From positions 19,008,519-19,072,518 of the forward strand of contig JADWOT020000006.1 of NCBI GenBank assembly GCA_036345935.2: a stretch of 64,000 nucleotides of DNA. The letters are read 5' to 3'. The notes below the pieces were generated by a model. It saw nothing but the letters and a program-made list of their open reading frames with translations. It searched no databases and had not been told where the DNA came from. Below are positions 22,779 to 34,169 of the stretch, in pieces. Position 1 is the stretch's first letter; every line of letters starts with the position of its first letter. This DNA is from Taenia hydatigena (lineage: Eukaryota > Platyhelminthes > Cestoda > Cyclophyllidea > Taeniidae). Made by a program: the position numbers and the translations under genes.

Positions 22779-25163
22779 GCAAAACTTAACTAACTGCTGA
22801 TCTCTTCAATGCATTATATCCTTTAACAATACTGCATCCACCTAGGACTTTCCTGGAGTCGATAAAAGACGCAATTCTAAGGCTGAATATGTATTGCCTA
22901 CGCAACGCCATGGGACGGAGGACTTGTCTTTTAGCGGGAGAACAAAGGCACAGCTTTCAGTGTCTGTGTAAGCAAAACGAGGAGTTGGACAGATAATTAA
23001 AGCATCACAAAGGCATTCCTCAATGTGAAGCCTTGTCCTCGACGCTCACCTCTAATTAACTTCCCTCGCCACTCATCACAACGCAGTCGGTGCGTCCACG
23101 AACCAGCTGAGCCAAGCACCGAATTTGTGTGCAAACGAGAATATACCCGATCGCAACATCCCTGATCTTCCTTCAATGATCCTACAAAGGGTTGTGTTTT
23201 GCCCAGTTTCAGAACTGCACTAGAAGAAGAGGATGTGCTGTCCACTCCTTGAAATCAGTCATTTATTAAGGGGTGGGATTTCAATTAATTTTATGGCGAT
23301 GAGGTTTTGCGTCTGTGCCTCTCTGTCAACTTGTTCGCGCTTAAGTTCTGTCTAGCCACCATTGTCTACCTGGGTTCAAATCCAGCTACTTGGGAGGGTA
23401 GAGAGGTGTCCAGTGTTTACCCGATTGACGTCTTCACATTGTCACTGTGGACAGCTCGTAAGGTAATTCCCACGTGGTTCACAGCCACCGCTGGTGATCT
23501 GCAGTTGTTGTTTACATTCCTCCATAACACGGAAGTGGGGTAGCTTCAAAAACAGATACCTTCTTCAATCCTCATGTTTGTTGGAGTCACAGATGCTCCC
23601 ATCCATCACGTTAAGGCTGGCATTCAGACATGCACATGCACGTCAAAACTCTCCAGAGATAGTTGAAGACGTAGCAATGGGACAAAATATGCACCGGCGG
23701 TACACAGAAGGGTTGGAAGCTAATCGCATGACCTCCCAGTGAAGATGCAAAGGTGGAGTTCTAAATGTCTGTTTAATCTGAACGGAGAAGTAAACAAACA
23801 TTGAAGGTGTTACATCAGCGTCACCACAGTTAACAACTCCTTCTCCAATGCACTACAAAGTTGTACACAACCACTGCTTGCATCGCGGTTTCGCTCCCTT
23901 TGGTGTGTGATTGTCAAATGTCAGGCGATATCAGCACAGCCTACTTGCAAAGATATCGATGAAGTTAAGCGGGTGAATGGATGGGTGGGTGTGACGTGAC
24001 ACTGTCTTCTTCCCAGTCTCGTGTGCATTTGCGATGCTAACGCCACTTCAAGCTCAAACGCAAACTGGCGTAATGCTTTGATCCGGGAATGTCTAACCAC
24101 CAGGCTCGATGCAAGACAACCGGAAGTGAGCGACAGCTGCGAGAACCATTAAAACTGCTGCACAGTCACTTACATAAAGCCGAGAATCTATAATTCGTAG
24201 GGCACTTTCTGTCCCGAGCAAGCACAAGTGCATTCGGAACGACGTTCCGTGAAACGAGGGTAATGCTTCTGAGGATGCAATGTCCTCGTGGACTACAATC
24301 CACAATTGCTCGAGACTCAATACATGGAGAGGTGCCCGAGATGAAAGTTGCATAAACCTAATTTTCAAGAGGTGTTCAATGTGGCGGAATCGCTTAAAGT
24401 CCAGACATCTAATGAGTAGTTAGAATTGTCCTTCTTTGCATGAACTGTTGATGCTACGCGCAGGCTGAAAGCGAATCTACGCCTATCTGATCCGATGCTC
24501 GCATTCATCATTTGAAGGTGATGAACAACTGTGCTCCTGGTGACCAAAGTGGTTGTACGATTTTCGGTAGACGTGAATGAAGTGAGCGACTCAATGAATG
24601 GCTTATCGAGAGCACATCGTAACTTGCGGCCAAGAAGCATGCAGTCCAGACATGCAACACCGCATTCTTGGGACCTTCATGTGTGTGTTCTCATTTTGAG
24701 CCCTCATTGCAGAGGGCGCCGGTTGAACTTGACGACTGTGTGATTAGAGTTTGTCTGCTCTACGATGTCGGGAGAGACACCACTTGCATTGCTTCCTGGT
24801 CCAAAAATGCGCTATCGCAAGAAACCATTTGTTTGGGCTGGACTGTGTTCAGGAGGAACCTGTATTCTAGTTTTAGATTGAGGTAGTAGAAACAGCTTAC
24901 CGCAGTGTGAGCCGTGAACATCAATGATAATGATGATGGTGATTGGGCGAGCAATGCACACCTTCCTGACTTGGAGGGGAAAAGTGAGTGTCGAACACGA
25001 GCCGTGCACGACAGTAAGCTCGAATGGCTACCAATCTGTACTTCACTATTTTCACACACCTCATCTAAATGTGGCATCTATTTTAGATTGCTGACTGACG
25101 AACCAACTGGTCGTGATAGCTGCTGTACTGATCCCTACTTGTTTTCGCAGCAATACCCTCTCA

Positions 25164-26494
25164 CTTGATGGCGCACGAAATGACGCCATGTTAACTGGGA
25201 AAGGGAGGGAGGGATGGGGTGAAATGCCACATGAAAAGTGCGTCCTCCTCACTCGTGTCCATTAAGTAGGTATGCAAATACTACTGGAAGTAGGCACTGC
25301 TACGTGGTGAATGATGACTCCACGCACAAATGTTGGAGCTACGTCGCTTCTTTTCCAAAAATGCATCAAAATAACGCTGATGGAACCGTTGGGGTAAGTG
25401 CAACAAGCTCAGTATTTCCCTCTCCCCACCTCTGTCTTCCCACACTCAGAACGACCAAAGTGGATAGGTGTGAACATTTCTGATGGAATGAGTGTCCGCA
25501 AAGTGTACAGAGGATTGACATAATGCAGACTGGGATATAGTATTCTCTCCAGGAAGACAGTGGCGTCTCATCAGTCAAGCGGTTTGTATCATGCTGACCG
25601 CTTCCCATTCACAGGTCACATGCAAACTACCACCTATTACAACACGAACTTTTGAAATGGCATTGTGCATCTTTCTGGGATTTGACTATGGCTTATAAAT
25701 AGGCGGTGGGGGAAGAGGGTTTACGACTGACTAATGGTAGTGAGGTTTCATTCTTTGTTGGGTGTCTAGTAAAAGATGGAATGTATGGCGATGCTCTATC
25801 TACTTTCTTGATGCTTTTCTCCTCTAATCGGTTATTGTGAATGCTGTGTGCACGAAGCTACAAATTTACCCATTCTTCGTAGACAACTAGACAGCCATCG
25901 ACAATTGGAACGAAGATCAAACTTTGACTTGTTATGCGTTCCATGAACATATTTGTCGCCAAGGTGAGAATTCGGGGGGTTGACCAACACATTGCCCAAT
26001 ACTGTGCCCAAGTTCTGTTCAAAGATGTTATAGAGTCCGTGTCGGGAACAGAGGGTTTATTTGAAATCACAGCGATAAAGGGTAGTGACCAAAATAGAGG
26101 AGTCGAAGAGTCATTGTAGTCAACTAGACAGCCATCTGAGTGGTCACAAGCGATTGGAACGAAGACCAAACTTTGACTAGTCATGCGTTCCATAAACACA
26201 TTTGTCTCCGAGGCGAGAATTCGATGATAGTAACCAGTAAGAAAACAATGACTCTTCGACTCCTCCAGTTGTGATCACCACCCTTTATGGCTATGATTTC
26301 GAATAAACCCTCTGCTCCGACACACACTCTATAACGTCTTTGGACAGACCTTGGGCACAGTATTGGGCAATGTGTTGATCAACCCATCCTAGCGTCGCCT
26401 ACAACATCAAAACGCAAGTTTATGATGTGTCTGTGTGATTTTGTGCACAACAGAACACTTCTACCATGCGAAGGTAATTTGGATGGACAACTCG
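25164..26494 (-). repeat. Left-arm copy of the 1.06-kb segment, with internal inversion-duplication
   Basis: This corresponds to 13204-14261 read on the opposite strand and to 57293-58610 in the right arm. The A block appears twice in opposite orientation (about 25978-26115 and 26246-26385), with B blocks beside it (25870-25977 and 26116-26245). The unit is about 270 bp longer than the 13-kb copy. Both arms share this arrangement. Confidence 0.8.
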
Positions 26495-27797
26495 GTAGCA
26501 GTGAAATGAGAATAGGAAGGGAAGGAGAAAGCGAGGCGTAACATGAGGGCAAAGTATCCACGAAGGATGGTGCTACACGAAATGACATTCGGTGTGGAGG
26601 CGCATGCTGGCTTCCCACTTGCGTCTTTCTATTCACAGTCCATCAGTGTTTCTTCTTGACTGTGTAACAGCCTTCTATCCAGACTCATGTATTCAAAGTC
26701 ATGGTGTGGAGGACTGAAAGTGGTACAGCACCACGGAAATTTGTGCAACATTCAACAGCAGGTAATTTAGCGCGAATGCTGATTGTGGATTGCAGCTCTT
26801 TGGACGGTTTGGCTAGCAATTGTCTCACCAAGTGTCCATGAGGCATTGAAAGCCAATGCGATGACCTGACGTGTTTTTCGTAGGTACTTGGCGTCGAATA
26901 GACGAGGCCTCTTGAGCATTGAATCCCAACACACCGCCCATAAGGACGCAGGAAATCACGTCGGCTGCTAACTATCCATAAGTGTGTCCGAATTGGGTTC
27001 ACCGCTGAAGATCTTTGGTGCTGTGTACGAGGGCACCTCTGCATCACTGAGTTAGTGGAGAATTGGATCACTCGCGTCCAAAATCTACCACATTAGAAGT
27101 CAGCCAATTCAGTGGACATGTGCTCATCCTGCCTCATTTTTACTGCCTTCCAACTCATACCACAATGTCCTTCCTCCACTTTGGTTTTATTCTCATGAAG
27201 AGTCATGCCCATGTTTCGACACACTGTCGAGGCGGATATTTCGCTGCCACTTGCAACACCTGTGTCGCATATTCGGGTTGGACCGATTTTCCATCTGATC
27301 CCTACATCACCAATGAATACGTATGTTTACGAAAGTTTGACTTGTAAAGCCACGAATGGTGTGTCAGACGCTCTGGATTTTGAGCTATTTTTGTGTGCTT
27401 TCTCACCTTTTGAGCAGTAGGTGGAGCAAGTGATGATATCGTCTTCGAACAGTGAAATACGTCCACCGAGGTGGCACACTTTCCTTAATCCACTTCTGGT
27501 AGCCGACGTGTCATTAAGAGGAAGGTGCTTCGTAGGGTGGTCAAGCCAGTCCTTCATCGCACCTACCGTGGTTGCAATGAAGGAAATAGTTCACCATTCG
27601 CTTTGGTTTCGTCTTCTCGGGGGATTGGGTGGTTCGCATTGGAGGAGTTGCAGAGCACCTGACGGACCACATGTGTGTGAACCTCATTTCATGTGGCTCG
27701 GTAACGTATTTCCAATTTTTATCGAAGTCGATCTATGCTCCACCACGAGGAGGGGCATTACTCTTACAATTTATTTCACATAAAACACTCGCAAAGT

Positions 27798-27825
27798 GGG
27801 GGAGGGGGTGGAGGGGTCTTGGGGG
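27798..27825 (+). other. G-quadruplex-type G-rich tract, left arm
   Basis: Four runs of 5, 5, 4 and 5 guanines are separated by 1, 4 and 4 bases. This satisfies the usual G3+N1-7 pattern. The complementary C-rich tract is kept in the right arm at 55952-55979. Confidence 0.8.
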
Positions 27826-28409
27826 AGATCTGACAACACGATCGGGACACTTGATCGTCGTATCGCATGACCCAAATTCTGGCATCAACAACTGACCAAC
27901 CATCCACAGACAAGGGCACTCTACTTACCCCTTATGCCTCAATAAGTCCTTTTGTCAAGGACCACATGTCACGTATTGGTGCCGTCGGGCCAAGTTGAAC
28001 ATCTGAATTAGTCAGTGCCATAAACTTGTTCGCTTTCCTCCAACAACTCTTTCAAATGTCGAAGGTGAAGAAACCGAAGTTGGTCATTTGAATCACCTCT
28101 TTTCAATAATTCATTTGCCTTTTCGTTGGTTAGCTTTTTACTTCAAATGCTTCGCCTTTTAGATTAGCTTATGAGATAGATGTTTCTAGCCTTCTGGAGT
28201 CGATTTATGAATTTCTGGGGTATGTTGATGAGAGGGCCGCACCCGCCTTCCAACCAATGCAACTGGTCAAGTCGGCGAGATGTGAGGATCCTCGCTTCAC
28301 GCATCATCGCCCCAATCCACTCTCTAGTCACTTCCTTTCACAGGCGCATATCCATCCTGCGTATCTTACGTCTTGATTGTCAAACTTGTTCCTTGGCTGA
28401 TCAGATTTG

Positions 28410-31360
28410 CAAAGTTGGTAGAGCTGGAGAGCATGGTGCTGCTTCCGACTCAATCTTGCACAAACCGTCTACTATGCCAAAACACGAGACACGAATCTGC
28501 TTGCTCGCAAACTGCTCAGTGAGTAGTGGGTGATACTGCATTGGATATGTACTGACGAAATTGTCGCAGCTTTCATTGACTTCGCTAGTGTCTTTAGCCG
28601 AGCATTGCAACATTCCAGACAGAGGAGTGATCAGTCATCGCAAATGGACTTATTTACTGGGCCTATTTGCATCGAAGATGGATGATGCTACCCGGACTGA
28701 ATCAGTGGTTCACACTTCACACATTCCCCAACTCTAGCTCACAGCAGATGCGCGTTGTTCAGAGTTGTGCTATTTCCATCCCCAAAAGATGCAATCACCT
28801 CAAATTCAAGCATTCTGCACGCCTTTCGGTGTTTCGAAATTGAAGTGATTTACCGCGTCTACGATACGATCTGGTGCAACTCACAGTAGTCATAAACTGG
28901 TAGAGAGCACATGCCATTCGTGCAACGCCAGTAGTAAAGGTACAACGGTGAAATGGCCTATAGTTTAAGTTATTCACTCATTTCGCAAAAAGTAGAACGT
29001 TACAATTGCTATTCCATGGTGCAGGGTAAATTTTACTAGCCTTCCAAATGGCCCAGTATTTTTCACCATAAACAGTCGACTGGTCAATTGTGAATGGGTC
29101 GTGTCGAAGGCTTATTTAAGCTCTCGCAATTTGGCGTGCATCTCAACATGCAGAAGACCAGATGTTTGGTTTGCTCTGAAACTCATTTCGTAAGCCCATT
29201 TTTGCTCCTACTTCATTACTTCCTGTAGATTTCGCTTCACATCTGCAAATAGAATTATATTCTTCACAGATTATGCATTGCAAATCAGAGGGCATGACGA
29301 CTCAAAGGTAAATGATAAAGAGAGCTAAGCTGTTGCTTTGCGGGAGGGGTGGGAACCACCATGTTCGTGGTGATGCACACTGAAGGTTCAGTCTTTCCCG
29401 AGGGCAAAAGACGCCACAATGCGAGATGTGAGAATGCATTGGCGATGTAGAGAAGAGTTGGGTGGAGGCTGTTTGTACGGTCTGCAAGCCATGTCGCCTA
29501 GCGCGAGCACAAAGCCGCAGCCTCAAGTGGTCGCGAACACAATACGAAGCGTTAAACAAGCACTAAGCCACGTTTTACGCGGATTTCTGATTGTGGACTA
29601 CCCCGTAAGGCAAACTGTATCAGGACGAGTTCATTTGAGAATTAGTGTTCAGTGGTGGCTAATGCACATTCCACATGACTGTCACCAGGTAAAGCAACCA
29701 CTTCTTCTCCATTTTGGACACAAAGCGTTCCCTTCTGGGATGGACAGTGGCTTGTTTCAGGATATCAACTGCAGCTCCTTGATATTGTGCCCTTCTCCAT
29801 TCGTAGCTTTGCGGTGAGTCGCCGCAGATGTTACCAGCCACTGGAGGTGCCTCCCTTTTTATGTTTTGAGTGTCGTACTCGGATAGGTAGGTAAGTGAGG
29901 CTCCGCGTAGACTTGATGGAGCATACCAGTCGGAAAGCTAGTTCATGGCAGATATTTATCTGAGCAAGGGATTAGAGGTGTGGTCAAGGAATCGTACCAT
30001 CAAGCAAAAGCACACCCTCTGACAAGTGCAAGCCCGTGTAGTCAATCGCACATTCAAGGAAGTGCCAATTTACCACTTCAAGGCCTCGCTCCTTACCTGA
30101 TTTCAAAATTTCGTTGGCTGTAGAATTTGTAGGTCCAGTGTATGGGAGGCGTGCCCTACTCCGATGCGATAAGAGACAAATTGTCTACTTTTCTTTTACG
30201 AGGAGGGGCTTCTACGTTGACACTTTATTCGGAGTAGCTGCTAATGAAAACTTGGCAACAACTCGTTGGGTAGCCGGACTAATGAATGCAGTGGCCACTG
30301 AGGACTTGGAGAGGGCACGGCTTTGTTTATACATGCTTTGTGAAGCACAGATGGGGGTGCATCATTGGCGATGCACTTCTTATTTTGCACTATCCCACCT
30401 TTTCTTGTTCCTTGTACCCTCATCCCTTAAAATGCCTGTGGGAAATCGAGGCTGCTTTGGATTTTTTCTACTTCATAACACGTGTTCGCTCTTCTTCCAA
30501 AGCTGCAGAAATTCACTTCCTATCTACTTCGTTGTGAACCATTTTACTATACTGGGATATCCAAATGAACAGACCGAAAATAGTTTAAACAGTTTAGGTG
30601 GTTCTGTTGGTTAATTGTTAGATAATGGCATGCTATGCTGAGGGCGACCCTTAAAGCTTACTCGCAGTGAAGGATAATGTGTTGCTAATAATGAGAGCAG
30701 ATTAGATTGATTGACATGAATTTCGATATACCTTCACCTACTTTGTGTGGCCAACTTTGTGTGACAATGATTTCGCTGTGAAAGCTTGGCAAATGGGTCC
30801 TATCTGCATTTCTTGCATTAAAGGATGTAAATTGGCGCCAAAACGATTGCATCCATTCACCACAATGCCTTACTGTTCTTACGAATGGTAACCAATGCCT
30901 TTTCTAGGCGCCGAATAACCAAGTGCCAATTAAAAAGTTGGAACATGGACGTGCGATAGAAACGCAGGCTGCTAGAAGTAGGCTATTTGCTCATTGAGAA
31001 ATCAGAAATACTTGATGAAAGCTGAATATGGGACGAACTAGTCTGTTTAGGAAACAATTGCATATTTGGTGAGACATCATTTAAAAAACAAGCTATTTTA
31101 ATCGGCTTTTGTCATTTTTCGGGTTTTTAAATAAATGAGAGCTATTTATGCATGCTTATAGAAAAGAGAATCAATTGAAAATTACTTCGTTATAAAGGAG
31201 TATTTTTTACTGCTGAATTTATGCGCCGTGTTGTGGTCATTTCGCTTATCACCGCTTTTGTCTTCTCCATCAACTTATTTAGCCATTGGTTTGGTAAGCG
31301 TTCTTCTTCATACTCCTAAACCTTAATTCCTCCACTTAATCACTTAAATCTCCCACAGTT
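28410..31360 (+). repeat. Long-repeat segment paralogous to 39900-42600
   Basis: An ordered series of diverged matches joins this segment to 39900-42600 in the same orientation. Examples: GCAAACTGCTCAGTGAGTAG with GCTAACTGCTCGGCGGGTGG; ACGATACGATCTGGTGCAA with GCGATACGATCCGGTGCAG; AGGCAAACTGTATC near 29610 with AGGCAAACTGTATT near 40980; CACCTACTTTGTGTG near 30740 with CACCTACTTTGTGTG near 42095. It continues past the inner end of the arm to a conserved exon-like block at 31224-31293. The right arm therefore stops inside the ancestral unit. Confidence 0.75.
31224..31293 (+). pseudogene. Exon-like block with splice donor, hydrophobic segment (family unknown)
   Basis: An open 70-bp block ends in TTTG followed by GTAAGC. 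It encodes a hydrophobic stretch containing LITAFVFSIN and HWF. The diverged copy at 42469-42538 has the same length, reads LLTNFVFSIN and YWF, and ends in TTTG followed by GTAAGT. Many differences fall at third codon positions and replacements are mostly conservative. This is what a once-coding exon would show. I do not recognise the protein. A stop follows soon after the next possible acceptor (near 31360), so I treat it as a relic. Confidence 0.45.
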
Positions 31361-33020
31361 AGTATTGAATCGAGTTGCTGATTTTTTGGGCTCTTCGAGA
31401 GTAGTAGAGTTATTTACGTGCATTACACTGTTTTTTAAGGGCAGAAAGGTAGTGTGGTGGGTTTAATCGTGGAGGAGTCAGTCACTTCTGTGGCGGGATT
31501 CCTAAGTTGCATGCTTACAGGGGTCGCGACAGCATCCGAAGGGGGGAGAGGGGGGAGCTGTAGTGCAATAGGCTCTGCTTTTACACCTTTGAAACGAGTA
31601 GACAATTTGGGCGAGGATATGCTCCATTGAGTACTGACAGGTATTTGGTAGTGATATCTCACTTTAAGCGTTTCTAGGATATATTTTCTTACTCTCGAGG
31701 GCTAATTGCGTCCACTTTGTCATGAGGCTCGTGTTTCCTCACCGCCTTTCACTTTTAAGATATACCCATAGCCCAACTGGGAACAGCCAATCGAATTAAT
31801 TTTTTTATTAAAACACAAACTTACTACCTGCTGGCTACTGTAAAAGGGAAAAAATTTTCACTTCTGAAAGCATAAGGACTCCTACTCGCCTTGTAAGTGT
31901 AGAGGTTGGGATTGGAAATCAGCAGTAGAATGTTCGTTAATCTAACTGCTGACTTCAGACTTCCGTATGTAGTGATTTTGGATTTTAAGTAAAGTAACAT
32001 CTTTTGCTAGTGCATGCATCCTGTCTAAGTGCTGGAAAGGAAACTCTAAGAGATGCTACCTTAAGAATTCTTAGAGTCACATTACTCTTCATCAATTGGA
32101 CAAGCTCGATTTTACACCCATTAGGTGCAGCCAGCCATCGCTCAGTGCTATGAAGTAGGGATGTAATGGACGAGGAAAGTGACAAGCAAGCGCAATAAAG
32201 GGCACCGCACCGATAGACCAAGGAAAATCTATGATTTGTGAGCGCCATACATCGCAGAGCTTTATGTTGTTGGCCTGGTGTTACACTCGCCTAGGAAAAT
32301 ATTCCTCGTGTGTTGAGAGCGAAAGTACGGACCTTTGGCACCAGGCAATAGAGAACTTACTCCGCATTTAAAAAGCGGAAAACAAAAACAGTATCTGATA
32401 ATGAAGTAGACAAAGGAGAGATGGAACAAATGTTTTTCTAGGAAAAAATGTGATATTTGGGCAATTTCGAAATAAAAAATAACTGCTTTTGTTGCAAAAA
32501 GATTTATTTGCCACTCTCATAGTCATTGAAAACGGTAATCTAATAGTATTTGGAAGAAAAGGATTATTTTAAAGCCCAAGGCGTCTATAAGGCTTGGAAG
32601 ATTGGCTTCCCATTAATCTACAGATTACCAAAATGCCATTATACGAAGACGGTGACAAAGTTCACAGTGATGGAGGGATCGGTAAAAGTGAATACCCAAT
32701 GCAAGCAAATATTACTTTGCTGTGCTATTGCCACATCGTCTTTTTTCCTGTCAGGTAGATGGAAACGTAATTTTAAGGAAAACAAACACTTTTAACCATT
32801 GGGGGTGCATTGCGTCGCGAGTGCAAGAAGAAGGTTTGTGTGGTTTTGGCAAAGACCGTTAAGTGACTTGCTGTGACAGTCATGTCATATGCCTATTTGC
32901 ACGCATTATATGGCATACACATGCCGGTGTCAGTCTATTGGTACGGAGATTTTAATTGTACAAGATGTTGTCATTTAGATTAAAGAGAAAGAAGAAGCGA
33001 TAGGGACAGCTAAGCGAATG
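31361..33020. other. Spacer tract, no gene seen
   Basis: No family is recognised. A - strand open frame at 31435-31662 is Pro/Ser/Thr-rich and preceded by a possible acceptor (cctgtcag), so it could be a terminal exon, but nothing else supports it. A G-rich run is present near 31541-31558. Confidence 0.4.
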
Positions 33021-33029
33021 GGCGTTACT

Positions 33030-33300
33030 TTACAGTCATTGCATTAACAAGGATAATAACTAAATTGAAAGGCCCGAAATGTGTCTTGTAGTTCTTTCAA
33101 GTAAGTAATAAAAATGTCACCTTCACGTTGGACTGCTGGCCGAGTGAGACAGTAGGTGAATTTGCTTTTTGGCATAGTCCAAAGTTGATTGAGCAAACGC
33201 AACTTTTGCGTACCCTTCAATGATCCAGCTACTGTCCAACCCGCATCTCCGTTATATGCACCACTACATTCGCAGATCACCAACGCTTCGCGTGCATGTG
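33030..33300 (-). repeat. Decayed fragment related to 60570-60700 (right arm) and 23070-23220 (left arm)
   Basis: Read on the - strand it contains GTAGCTGGATCATTGAAGG, then GTTGCG and a diverged continuation. The right arm has GTAGGATCATTGAAGGAAG, then GTTGCG, in the same order. Both are preceded by a TAG that could be a splice acceptor. Similarity is clear only over about 120 bp. Confidence 0.5.
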
Positions 33301-34169
33301 TGCATATGCTGGACTCGCGAAACAAGTGCTCATTCGAAATTGCTTACCCGCTAATGGCCAAACAGTAATTATATTTGAAGCCTCTCCATTCCATTTAACA
33401 CAATACGACTTGAAGTTGTCTATGGAAACAATCAGGGCTAGTGGGTGAGTAAAAGGACGCAATACCTAACTCTGCTTTTTAGAATGAGGTGGGATAGAAG
33501 TGGTTAAGAAATTAATAATACTTCATTAATTTGAGCGACGTCACAGGAGTTACGAACGTTTACAGCTAAGGTCACAATGAAAAAATCGGACAACAAATTG
33601 ATGGCAATTTTCTAGGACCCGAATGTGGTCCTATTTCGTTGGATCACCTTTGTAACCGTTGAAAAGGATTGCGAATCTTAGCACTTAAGAAGATTTTTAC
33701 AAGGAGCTGCGGTTTACCGGGAGAGAAAATGACTGTTGCATAGTGGTAATGCGTTAGAAAGCCTCCAGTAGGCAAGGTTCACGTATTTCAATCGGTCTAT
33801 ATGACTATGAACCAGAGCTATATGCTTTTATTTGAAGCTACAATCCACTGACAGATGTCAACTCATTTATCGTTTCCTTCGTGGCAGCCCCAGTTATCAC
33901 TACAGATGGGAACATTTTGTACACTCTGAAGCGCAATGCTTACACAGCGCAATATCGCCTCTATTCCCAAAAGAGGGATAGGTTCTCCATTTGAAGCAAG
34001 GGTTTGCATCTAGCGGGCTTATGGAAATTGTTCGAGACAATAACGCCAGAGTTACTTGGTTAAAAGCATACCCTGAGGAGTCCAGATATGTAGACATCAG
34101 AGATGGAAGAGTAAAAAATATACCACGAAACAACAAACAACCCATACGCAAGTAAGGTAATGTAAGAAA

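Larger units (their letters stand above)
19750..30410 (+). repeat. Left arm of a large inverted duplication
   Basis: This is a near-identical reverse complement of 53375-64000. Paired positions sum to about 83750-83815 throughout, so the two arms are collinear apart from small indels. Examples are 20132-20347 with 63403-63618, 25366-25608 with 58169-58411, and 29419 with 54396. Identity by eye is around 98%. The left limit is set only by the window end on the other arm, so the true arm is longer. The inner limit is near 30410, where the shared (T)CCCACCTT(T/C)TCTT stretch ends. No complete gene is recognised in the arm. It contains one G-rich tract, one GT microsatellite and two TATA-like motifs. 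Confidence 0.95.

Noticed and set aside
23373..23383. GGTTCAAATCC as a tRNA gene or tRNA-derived SINE B box
   Set aside because: I find no A box at the right distance, no anticodon stem and no acceptor-stem pairing around it.
29419..29817. A 130-codon ATG frame open in both arms (partner 54001-54396)
   Set aside because: The arms differ by only about 2%, so shared openness is expected by chance. Overlapping frames are equally open and the middle copy does not keep it.
30114..30614. A 166-codon open frame as a gene
   Set aside because: It begins with TTG rather than ATG, the right-arm copy ends after 113 codons with a different tail, and only a short inner block shows codon-like conservation.
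31435..31662. A Pro/Ser/Thr-rich - strand frame as a terminal exon
   Set aside because: A possible acceptor precedes it, but no upstream exon can be joined, no second copy exists and no family is recognised.
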